Shown: in pieces, positions 45,620 to 52,175 of the stretch | How the letters are laid out: each line of letters starts with the position of its first letter | Numbering within the stretch: position 1 is the first letter of the stretch | Origin: Actinomyces radicidentis | Lineage (GTDB): Bacteria; Actinomycetota; Actinomycetes; Actinomycetales; Actinomycetaceae | Direction: 5' to 3' | NCBI RefSeq assembly: GCF_001553565.1 | Contig: NZ_CP014228.1 | Coordinates: forward strand, 124,001 to 188,000 | DNA: 64,000 nucleotides | Translations under genes and position numbers: made by a program | The notes under the pieces: generated by a model | Database searches by the model: none | The model's input: the letters and a program-made list of their open reading frames with translations, nothing else | What the model was told of the DNA's origin: nothing

Positions 45620-46315
45620 GTGCTCCCCTCGTCCCGATCGACCGCCCGCGTCCCGATGTCGACGCCGATGACGACCTCGCCCCGGCGGCGGATGAGCGCC
45701 CTGGCCGCGGCGGCGGCGGTGCTGGCCGTGAGCGCGGCGGGGTGCTCGTCGGGCGGGGCGAGCGCGGGAGCCTCGGCGAGCGGGTCCGTGGACCCGTACG
45801 ACGTGGCCGCGTCCGTGCAGGCCAGCCAGAGCGCGACCGCCTCGGTGTCGCTGTCGCCCGAGGACGCCGCCCTGCGGGAGGCGGCGCTCGCGATGCAGGC
45901 TCCGGAGAAGCCGGCGAGGATGGGCGAGAACTCCCCCGAGGGCGCAGTCGCCGCGGCCGAGTACTTCGTCAGCCTGTACCCCTACGTCTACGCGACCGGC
46001 GACCTCACCGAGTGGGACGCGATGAGCGAGGACGGGTGCGTCTTCTGCGGGTCGGTGCACGACAACGTCACGGAGCTCCACGAATCCGGTGGGTGGACAG
46101 ATCCTTGGGTTCTAGATGTGAACAGTCGTGAATATGCGCCGCCGACCGCCGGACATGAATACACAGCAGTGCGGCTCAGCATCACGCAACCGACGACTAC
46201 TACGCATTCAGGCAAGTCGTCTCCCAAGGTGGGGCAATCCGAGGAAACAGTGCTCACCCTCGCAATGAGGTACGACGGCAACACCTGGTTCGTTGGCGAA
46301 GGCGAAACCGAGTGA
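45620..46315 (+). CDS. DUF6318-like lipoprotein with mosaic composition
   Basis: 231-residue predicted lipoprotein. After SPRRRMSALAAAAAVLAVSA the lipobox ends in AAGC, with the lipidated cysteine about residue 44. A Ser/Ala linker is followed by a globular domain: GAVAAAEYFVSLYPYVYATG, WDAMSEDGCVFCGSVHDN (two close cysteines), and HEYTAVRLSI with VLTLAMRYDGNTWFVGEGE. This pattern resembles DUF6318. GTG 45620 has GGTGGAGG 6 nt upstream. The base composition changes sharply near 46090: before it, codons end in G/C; after it, A/T-ending codons (gaatcc, gatgtg, aatatg) are frequent. The 3' third looks imported. Confidence 0.75.
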   Translation: MLPSSRSTARVPMSTPMTTSPRRRMSALAAAAAVLAVSAAGCSSGGASAGASASGSVDPYDVAASVQASQSATASVSLSPEDAALREAALAMQAPEKPARMGENSPEGAVAAAEYFVSLYPYVYATGDLTEWDAMSEDGCVFCGSVHDNVTELHESGGWTDPWVLDVNSREYAPPTAGHEYTAVRLSITQPTTTTHSGKSSPKVGQSEETVLTLAMRYDGNTWFVGEGETE

Positions 46316-47217
46316 CCTTGCACCTGCTCCTAGCCGTCGGCCTGGCAGCGACCATGATCACCTCCAACCCGTTCGTGCCCGCCGATCCCACTCCTCCACC
46401 AAGCCCAGCATCGGAGATTTCCGCTGAGGCTGGAGGCAGCGCGCTCACCATGACCGGCAACTCAGAGTCCGTCCAATGGAGCATCGTCGGCCCAGCAGGC
46501 GGGACACCCACAGGCCCCTACTCGAGCCCGAACACTGCGACCGCCCACTTCTCCGGCGCCAGAACCCACTACGTCGGCCCTCGCTCCGAGCTCGAGTCCA
46601 CCATGTCCGACGCGGGACTCCCCTGCATGACGGCTGCTCAGATCACCGCCTCCGGCGGCGCAGGCAGCGCCGGGTGCGCCCGCGTCGTGCCGACGGGAGC
46701 ACCGGCCGAGCCCGCGGCAGCGGCTCAACCGGCGGCCGCCGCCGCACCGGCGCCCGAGCCCATCGTCATCACCAGCACCGACGTCTCCCACCTCCTCGTC
46801 GACGGCTCCGGCATCACCCGCCAACCACCCGGCAGCCAGGTCCTGGTCAACCTCGACGCCATCGTCTACACCACGGACGACGCGCGCACCCTGACCACCC
46901 AAGTCAACGCAACCCCGGTCACCGTCCAGGCGACACCCACGAGCTACACCTGGACCTGGGGCGACGGCACCACCACGACAACCACGGACCCCGGCGCCGC
47001 CTACCCCAACCAGACCGTCACCCACCGCTACGCCTCCACCGCCCAGGACGTCACGATCACCCTGACCACCACCTGGACGGCCACCTTCACCCCAGACGGC
47101 CAGCACACCCAACCCGTCACCGGCACCATCACCACCACCGACACCACCGCACCCTTCGACGTCGTCCGCACCATCTCCTACCTCACCGACGACGCCGAGG
47201 AAGCACAGGGCCACTGA
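46312..47217 (+). CDS. Secreted protein with PKD-like domain
   Basis: 301 residues, overlapping the lipoprotein stop as GTGA, so cotranslated. The first 20 residues (MTLHLLLAVGLAATMITSNP) are a signal-like hydrophobic segment. A Pro/Ala-rich region with four cysteines in the surrounding part (PCMTAAQ, AGCARVV) follows. The second half is PKD-like: LVNLDAIVYTTDDART, SYTWTWGDGTTTTTTDPGA and NQTVTHRYASTAQDVTITL carry the WDFGDG-type and HxY strands. No catalytic motif is seen; surface or matrix binding is inferred. The first part still shares the less GC-rich composition of the preceding gene's end. Confidence 0.65.
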   Translation: MTLHLLLAVGLAATMITSNPFVPADPTPPPSPASEISAEAGGSALTMTGNSESVQWSIVGPAGGTPTGPYSSPNTATAHFSGARTHYVGPRSELESTMSDAGLPCMTAAQITASGGAGSAGCARVVPTGAPAEPAAAAQPAAAAAPAPEPIVITSTDVSHLLVDGSGITRQPPGSQVLVNLDAIVYTTDDARTLTTQVNATPVTVQATPTSYTWTWGDGTTTTTTDPGAAYPNQTVTHRYASTAQDVTITLTTTWTATFTPDGQHTQPVTGTITTTDTTAPFDVVRTISYLTDDAEEAQGH

Positions 47218-47305
47218 GCCCTGGGCGCTGGGCCGGCCCACCTCGGCGCAGCCCTGTGCCCGAGTCCTCGCCACCCGCACCTCGCCCGTCCGACTAACCC
47301 GGCGT

Positions 47306-47311
47306 TAGGCT
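47306..47311 (+). promoter_or_regulatory. -10 element of mnmA
   Basis: TAGGCT, 44 nt upstream of the start codon. It leaves room for a leader with the AAGGGAA ribosome binding site. No clear -35. Confidence 0.4.
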
Positions 47312-47355
47312 GCCCGGGCCCGTGAGCCGACCGAGCCCGGGCAGAAGGGAACCCC

Positions 47356-48474
47356 GTGCGCGTCCTCGCGGCCCTGTCCGGCGGCGTCGACTCGGCCGTC
47401 GCCGCCGCGCGCGCCGTCGACGCCGGCCACGACGTCGTCGGCGTCCACATGGCCCTCACCCGCAACCGCGCCCAGACCCGCTCGGGCTCGCGCGGCTGCT
47501 GCTCCATCGAGGACGCGGGCGACGCCCGCTGGGCCGCGGAGATCCTCGGCATCCCCTTCTACGTGTGGGACCTGTCCGAGGAGTTCGAGGCGCGCGTCGT
47601 CGACGACTTCCTCGCCGAGTACCGCGCCGGCCGCACCCCCAACCCCTGCGTGCGTTGCAACGAGCGCGTCAAGTTCGACGCCCTCCTCGAGCGCGGCCTC
47701 GCCATGGGCTTCGACGCCGTCGCCACCGGCCACTACGCCCGACTCACCGGCGGCGCCGCCTCCGGCCGCCCCGGCGACGAGTCCGGTCTCGCCCTCTCCC
47801 GCGCCGCCGACCACGCCAAGGACCAGTCCTACGTCCTCGCCGTCTCCGGACGCCGCGGCCTCTCCCGCGCGCTCTTCCCGCTCGGTGACGCCCCCTCCAA
47901 GGCGGAGGTCCGCGCCGAGGCCGAGCGCCGCGGCCTGCCCGTCGCCTCCAAGCCGGACTCCTACGACATCTGCTTCGTCGCCGACGGCGACACCCGCGGT
48001 TTCCTCCAGCGCTCCCTCGGCGTCCGGGAGGGCGCCATGGTCTCCCCCGACGGCGAGGTGCTCGGCACCCACGGCGGCTACTTCGGCTTCACCATCGGGC
48101 AGCGCAAGGGCCTCGGGCTCACGCACCCGGCGCCTGACGGGCGACCTCGCTACGTCATCGAGACGCGCCCGGAGACCAACGAGGTCGTCGTCGGCCCCGA
48201 GGAGCTCCTCTCCCGGTCCGCCGTCGACGCGGACTCCCTCGTCCTCCTCGCCGAGCCCGGCGACGTCGACGGCGCGGTCGGCTGGCCGGACGTCACCGTC
48301 CAGGTCCGCGCCCACGGCCGCCCCGTTCCCGCCGAGGTGACGGTGGACGTGGAGCGCGGGACGCTCCACGCGAGCCTGCGCCAGCCGCTGCGGGGCCTCG
48401 CCGCCGGGCAGAGCGTCGTCGTCTACGGCGGCGAGTCCGGCGAACAGGTCCTCGCCCAGGCCACCGTCGCCTGA
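47356..48474 (+). CDS. mnmA: tRNA 2-thiouridylase MnmA
   Basis: Cytosolic enzyme of 372 residues that puts sulfur on U34 of Lys, Glu and Gln tRNAs. The PP-loop is [13 protein letters not shown] at residue 8. The catalytic first cysteine lies in [16 protein letters not shown] and the second in [16 protein letters not shown]. Other family blocks: [34 protein letters not shown]. The C-terminal beta-barrel is present. GTG 47356 has AAGGGAA 6 nt upstream. The cysteine desulfurase 2 kb upstream is its likely sulfur donor. Confidence 0.95.
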   Translation: MRVLAALSGGVDSAVAAARAVDAGHDVVGVHMALTRNRAQTRSGSRGCCSIEDAGDARWAAEILGIPFYVWDLSEEFEARVVDDFLAEYRAGRTPNPCVRCNERVKFDALLERGLAMGFDAVATGHYARLTGGAASGRPGDESGLALSRAADHAKDQSYVLAVSGRRGLSRALFPLGDAPSKAEVRAEAERRGLPVASKPDSYDICFVADGDTRGFLQRSLGVREGAMVSPDGEVLGTHGGYFGFTIGQRKGLGLTHPAPDGRPRYVIETRPETNEVVVGPEELLSRSAVDADSLVLLAEPGDVDGAVGWPDVTVQVRAHGRPVPAEVTVDVERGTLHASLRQPLRGLAAGQSVVVYGGESGEQVLAQATVA

Positions 48475-48789
48475 GAGCCTCGCCCCGCGCCCGCTATCGG
48501 GGACGGCCGACCGATGAGCACAGACCCGTCGCTGCGTGACTGAGGCTCACCCCAGTCAGGTCAGGCTCAGTTCATTAGGGAAGCCCTTCCATCTGCAAGA
48601 CGAGCCCTCTCCGAGATGCGAAAACCGCGCGTCACGCAATGAGAGACGTTGATTTTTCGTTGCGATGGCAACGATATGCGTCGCACCGCCCAGCGCGCTC
48701 CGCGACTGCTTGCCCCCCCCGGATCTCGGCCCTTAACGTCATTCGCGTCAACTGCTCCGGCAAAGCCCGTCACACGAGAGGAACCGACC
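48475..48789. other. 315-bp intergenic region of partly atypical composition
   Basis: Holds a weak iron-box-like sequence (48556-48574), then a stretch (about 48580-48690) noticeably richer in A/T than its surroundings, with TTGATTTTTCG and a small hairpin CGTTGC/GCAACG (48658-48673). Near 48713 there is a C8 run. No protein frame of interest. A small RNA or long leader for the next gene is possible but unproven. Confidence 0.4.
48556..48574. promoter_or_regulatory. Weak IdeR/DtxR-box-like sequence
   Basis: TCAGGTCAGGCTCAGTTCA matches 13 of 19 positions of the IdeR/DtxR consensus TTAGGTTAGSCTAACCTAA by hand count. It is about 215 nt before the DUF1540 gene. Confidence 0.25.
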
Positions 48790-49062
48790 ATGTCGACCGT
48801 CACCGCGATCAAGTCCTGCGCCACCACCACCTGCGCCTTCAACCACGAGGGCTGCACCGCCTTCGCCATCACCGTCGACGGCAAGGGCAGTTGCTCGACG
48901 CTCATCAACCTCGACGCCCGCGGCGGGCTGCCTGTCGCCGCGGCCCACGTCGGCGCCTGCCAGCGCCTCGAGTGCGTCCACAACACTGACCTCATGTGCA
49001 CCGCCGAGGCGATCACCCTCGGCTCCGGCACGGCGGACTGCCTGAGCTACGAGGCTCGCTGA
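48790..49062 (+). CDS. Small cysteine-rich DUF1540 protein
   Basis: 90 residues containing two DUF1540-type units: AIKSCATTTCAFNHEGCTAF with AITVDGKGSCSTLIN, and GACQRLECVHNTDLMCTAEA with AITLGSGTADCLSYEAR. Nine cysteines in 90 residues suggest metal binding; the family's function is unknown. ATG 48790 has AGAGGAA upstream. The gene ends before a very long terminator shared with the convergent iron-box gene. Proximity to two iron-box-like sites makes a role in metal handling a reasonable guess only. Confidence 0.8.
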   Translation: MSTVTAIKSCATTTCAFNHEGCTAFAITVDGKGSCSTLINLDARGGLPVAAAHVGACQRLECVHNTDLMCTAEAITLGSGTADCLSYEAR

Positions 49063-49102
49063 GCACCTCCAGCCGGCTCTGGGCGAGCTCCGGAGCGCCT
49101 TC

Positions 49103-49150
49103 CACGTTGAGAGGGGGTCCGCCCGTCCGGGCGGACCCCCTCTCAACGTG
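49103..49150. terminator. Bidirectional terminator with perfect 22-bp stem
   Basis: 49103-49124 pairs perfectly with 49129-49150 around a 4-nt loop. An outer GGAGCG (49092-49097)/CGCTCC (49155-49160) pair can extend it. It lies between convergent genes. Confidence 0.75.
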
Positions 49151-49195
49151 CCTTCGCTCCATCGTCACAGGGCCTCGTCCAGGTCGGCAGGCTCG

Positions 49196-50062
49196 TCAAC
49201 CCCGGCGCAGCTGGGCGACCAGGACGTCCTGCACGCAGTCACGCAGGAAGGGTTCCACCTCGCAGGCACGGCGCGTCCCTGCGGGAAGAGCGACCTGGAT
49301 CGTCTCGACGCAGGTCGTCGAGACGTGCATGAGGGTGACGCCCTCGGGCGCGATATCAGCGCACAGGACCCGCCCGTGCAGCGACGGGCACAGGCCCTCG
49401 ACGGGGCGGTGCGAGCACAGGCTGCCCGCCAGCGCTCCCTCGACCACGCCCTCGCACAGGAGCGTGAGCGCCGTGTTGCCGAGGTCTCGGACCTCCTCCT
49501 GAGCGCTCAGGATGTCGGTATCGCTCCAGATGAACCCCGCCGAGTCCGGGGTGAGCAGATCGGACAGGTCATGCCCCGAGACACCGTGGAGGTCGTGGAC
49601 CATGACGCGCTCGGTCCTCACCACGCCGAGCCGACCGCCGGGGGCCCGGGCGATCTCGCCGAGACTCAGGAGGGGGTCCTCCCCCGTGATGGGGCAGTGG
49701 CATCCGGCCGCCCGCCCCTCGAGAACCTCAGCGGCCTCGTCGGCGCCGAGCCAGGTCAGCACGCCGAGGAGGTGGGCCGTCGCCGTCGTCACGCGGACGC
49801 TGGCGTCGGCCGACTCCAGACGCACGTCCAGGCGGACCTCGCTCGGCCGCTCAGCACCCACGACGCTCAGCGGGTGCGTCGGAGGCGGGCACGCCGCGAC
49901 GAGCACCCGGCCGGTGCGATCGAGGGCGTGGACGACGGCGAGGGCGTCGGCTCCGGGGTACCGGTACGCGGTCACCTCCGCGGCCCCGCTGCCGGCGAGA
50001 AGTCGCCGTGCCATGCGGCGTGACGCGATGGGATGCACGGGGCCCGTGCCGCGGTCGCTCAT
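49196..50062 (-). CDS. Hypothetical protein behind an iron box (possible HugZ-like heme/flavin fold)
   Basis: 288 residues, cytosolic, family not firmly recognised. The N-terminal half, DALAVVHALDRTGRVLVAAC followed by VRLDVRLESADASVRVTTAT, reads like a split-barrel in the manner of HugZ/DUF2470 heme-utilisation proteins; the C-terminal half is unassigned and contains seven or more cysteines (GCHCPITGE, LCSHRPVEGLC). ATG 50062 has TAGGAGAA 5 nt upstream. The promoter -10 TAGCCT (50098-50093) lies inside a DtxR/IdeR-like palindrome, so expression is predicted when iron is low. Function in iron or heme acquisition is inference from the box. Confidence 0.6.
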   Translation of the reverse strand: MSDRGTGPVHPIASRRMARRLLAGSGAAEVTAYRYPGADALAVVHALDRTGRVLVAACPPPTHPLSVVGAERPSEVRLDVRLESADASVRVTTATAHLLGVLTWLGADEAAEVLEGRAAGCHCPITGEDPLLSLGEIARAPGGRLGVVRTERVMVHDLHGVSGHDLSDLLTPDSAGFIWSDTDILSAQEEVRDLGNTALTLLCEGVVEGALAGSLCSHRPVEGLCPSLHGRVLCADIAPEGVTLMHVSTTCVETIQVALPAGTRRACEVEPFLRDCVQDVLVAQLRRG

Positions 50063-50085
50063 GGGTTTCTCCTACCCTCAGGGAC

Positions 50086-50104
50086 TGAGGGAAGGCTAAC
50101 CTCA
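50086..50104 (-). promoter_or_regulatory. IdeR/DtxR-like iron box over the -10
   Basis: TGAGGGAAGGCTAACCTCA is a near-perfect dyad (7 of 9 arm pairs) and matches the TTAGGTTAGSCTAACCTAA consensus at 15 of 19 positions by hand count. It covers the minus-strand -10 TAGCCT (50098-50093) and the likely start site, the usual repression position. Confidence 0.6.
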
Positions 50105-50146
50105 TTCGCCGAGCGCGGCCAGCCCGTCCGGGGTGGGCGAGGGCGC

Positions 50147-51190
50147 TCAGCCTCGCAGGCGGGCGAGCTCCTCGACGAGCTGGGGCACGACCTCCGTGAC
50201 GTCGCCGACGACGCCGAAGTCCGCCATCTCGAAGATCGGCGCCTCGGAGTCGTCGCAGACCGCGACGATCGTCCCGGCGCCCTGGATGCCGGAGGTGTGG
50301 TGCACCGCTCCGGAGACGCCGAGACCGATGTACAGGCGCGGCGCGATGGAGGATCCGGTCTGACCGACCTGGGCGGACCGCTCGATCCAGCCCTCGTCGC
50401 AGGCGACGCGGGTCGCGCCGACGGCGGCGCCGAGCGGGTCGGCGAGCGAGTGGACGAGGTCGAAGTCGCCGTCGACACCGCGCCCGCCGACGACGACGGT
50501 GCGCGCCTCGGTGAGGACCGGGCCGGAGGCGGCCGTGGAGGCCTCGCGGGACACGAGCCGGACGGCGAGGGCCTCAGGGGTGAGGACGACGTCGAGCGGC
50601 TCCACGGCGAGCGGCGCGGCGCCCTCCTCGACGCGCGCCTCGAAGGCGCCGGGGCGCACGGCGACGACCGGCGTCCGGCCGGCCGCCGGGGTCACGGAGA
50701 TCGTCGTCGACCAGGAGCCGGACAGGACGAGCTTGCTCGCGCGCAGCTCGCCGCCGACGACCTCGAGCTCGGCGGCGTCGGAGGTGGCGGCGGAGTCGAG
50801 GAGGACGGCGGCGCGTCCGGCGAGCTCCTTGCCGCGGTAGTCGGAGACGACGAGCGCGGCGGCGGCGCCGGTGGCGCGCGCGGCGGAGACGAGGGCGTCG
50901 GCCGAGGCGGCGGTCTCGGCCTCGTGCCCGGCGAGGTCCGCGGTGAGAAGGCGGGTGGCGCCCGCGCCCGCGAGGGCCGAGGAGGTCGTGGCCCCCGGCG
51001 TGCCGAGGACGAGGGCGACGACGTCGCCGCTCGTGAGGGTCCGAGCGACGCTGAGGAGCTCGAGGGAGGGGCCGGTGGGCCGGGCGTCAGTGGCCGCGGC
51101 GGCGTCGGGGTGCTCGCCCTGCCCCTCGAGGTCGACGAGGACGAGGACGGGCTCGGAGAGGGGCGCGGAGGTGGTGGGTGCGTCGGTCAT
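50147..51190 (-). CDS. etfA: Electron transfer flavoprotein alpha subunit
   Basis: 347 residues. The N-terminal domain (PVLVLVDLEGQGEH, AAALVVSDYRGKELAGRAAV) pairs with EtfB. The C-terminal FAD domain carries ARTVVVGGRGVDGDFDLVHS, GATRVACDEGWIERSAQVGQ, TGSSIAPRLYIGLGVSGAVH and ADFGVVGDVTEVVPQLVEEL, all typical. It carries electrons from flavin dehydrogenases to the membrane. ATG 51190 has GGGAGAG upstream and follows etfB by 20 bp. No acyl-CoA dehydrogenase or ETF-quinone reductase gene is nearby. Confidence 0.95.
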   Translation of the reverse strand: MTDAPTTSAPLSEPVLVLVDLEGQGEHPDAAAATDARPTGPSLELLSVARTLTSGDVVALVLGTPGATTSSALAGAGATRLLTADLAGHEAETAASADALVSAARATGAAAALVVSDYRGKELAGRAAVLLDSAATSDAAELEVVGGELRASKLVLSGSWSTTISVTPAAGRTPVVAVRPGAFEARVEEGAAPLAVEPLDVVLTPEALAVRLVSREASTAASGPVLTEARTVVVGGRGVDGDFDLVHSLADPLGAAVGATRVACDEGWIERSAQVGQTGSSIAPRLYIGLGVSGAVHHTSGIQGAGTIVAVCDDSEAPIFEMADFGVVGDVTEVVPQLVEELARLRG

Positions 51191-51210
51191 GGTGTCGTTC
51201 TCTCTCCCGC

Positions 51211-52002
51211 TCAGACGAGCTTGTTCTCGACGAGCCAGGCGGCGAGCTCGCGCCCGGCCTCCCCGGCGTCGGTGCGGATGGTGCCGGCCTCGCGGGCGGG
51301 GCGCTCCTCGGAGGAGACGACGGCTATGGCGGGGACGCCGCCGGCGAGGTCGAGGTCGGCGAGGCTCAGCTCGTCGAGCGGCTTCTTCTTGGCGGCGCGC
51401 ATGGCTGCGAAGTTGGGGTAGCGCGGCTCGTTGGCCTGGTCGGTGACGGAGACGAGCGCCGGCGTGGGGGCGGTGAGCACCTCGCGGGTGGTGCCGACGG
51501 CGCGGGTGACGGTGAGTCCGCCCGCCTCGTCGACCTCGACGCCCGTGGCGAGAGTGAGGGCGGGGACGCGCAGCGCGGCGGCGAGCGCCCCAGGGAGCAT
51601 GGAGGTCATGGCGTCGAGCGAGGCCATGCCGGTGATGACGAGGTCGACGTCGCCGATCCCCTCCTCGCCGGGCTCGACGCTGCCGATGCGGCGGATCGCG
51701 GCGGCCAGCGTGCGGGCGGTGGTGACGACGTCGGAGCCGGCGAGCTCGTCGTCGCTCACGAGGACCGCGGAGTCGGCGCCCATCTGGAGAGCGCGGCGCA
51801 GACCGTCCTCGGCGTCCTCGGGACCCATGGTGAGGGCGACGACCTCGCCGCCGAGGTCCTCGGCGAGGGAGACGGCGGCCTCGACGGCGTTCTCGTCGAG
51901 CTCGTTGAGGACGTCGTCCTCGCCGCGGACGAGACGGCCGCCCTCGAGCCAGCGCTCGGACTGCACGTCGGGGACGTGCTTGATGCAGACCACGATTTTC
52001 AT
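51211..52002 (-). CDS. etfB: Electron transfer flavoprotein beta subunit
   Basis: 263 residues. MKIVVCIKHVPDVQSERWLE opens it and LNELDENAVEAAVSLAEDLG is typical. The ETF-beta signature lies around VTDQANEPRYPNFAAMRAAK, with KKKPLDELSLADLDL after it. AMP-binding contacts lie in DLVITGMASLDAMTSMLPGA. The frame opens further upstream, but ATG 52002 gives the canonical N-terminus. The start is close behind a 12-bp palindrome that also holds TATAT, so the leader is very short. Confidence 0.95.
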   Translation of the reverse strand: MKIVVCIKHVPDVQSERWLEGGRLVRGEDDVLNELDENAVEAAVSLAEDLGGEVVALTMGPEDAEDGLRRALQMGADSAVLVSDDELAGSDVVTTARTLAAAIRRIGSVEPGEEGIGDVDLVITGMASLDAMTSMLPGALAAALRVPALTLATGVEVDEAGGLTVTRAVGTTREVLTAPTPALVSVTDQANEPRYPNFAAMRAAKKKPLDELSLADLDLAGGVPAIAVVSSEERPAREAGTIRTDAGEAGRELAAWLVENKLV

Positions 52003-52014
52003 GCGGCCAAGGTT

Positions 52015-52026
52015 GCCATATATGGC
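52015..52026 (-). promoter_or_regulatory. Palindrome at the etfBA promoter
   Basis: GCCATATATGGC is a perfect 12-bp palindrome ending 12 nt before the etfB ATG. Its TATAT core is strikingly AT-rich here and could contribute a -10; the symmetry suggests an operator. Confidence 0.35.
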
Positions 52027-52140
52027 GGCGCGTTCCAGCGGCGTTCGGGATGGTGAGACGGATGGAACGGCGTCGTCACTGCTCGGAGCGCGTGAGCACG
52101 GCCCCGTGACCACCCTGTGACGCACGTGCGTCATCTCGCG

Positions 52141-52169
52141 TTGCCCACCACGGTGCCGCCCGTGACAAT
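52141..52169 (+). promoter_or_regulatory. Leaderless promoter of glgX
   Basis: -35 TTGCCC (52141-52146), 17-nt spacer, -10 GACAAT (52164-52169), 6 nt to ATG 52176. No Shine-Dalgarno is present. Confidence 0.5.
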
Positions 52170-52175
52170 GCCCCC

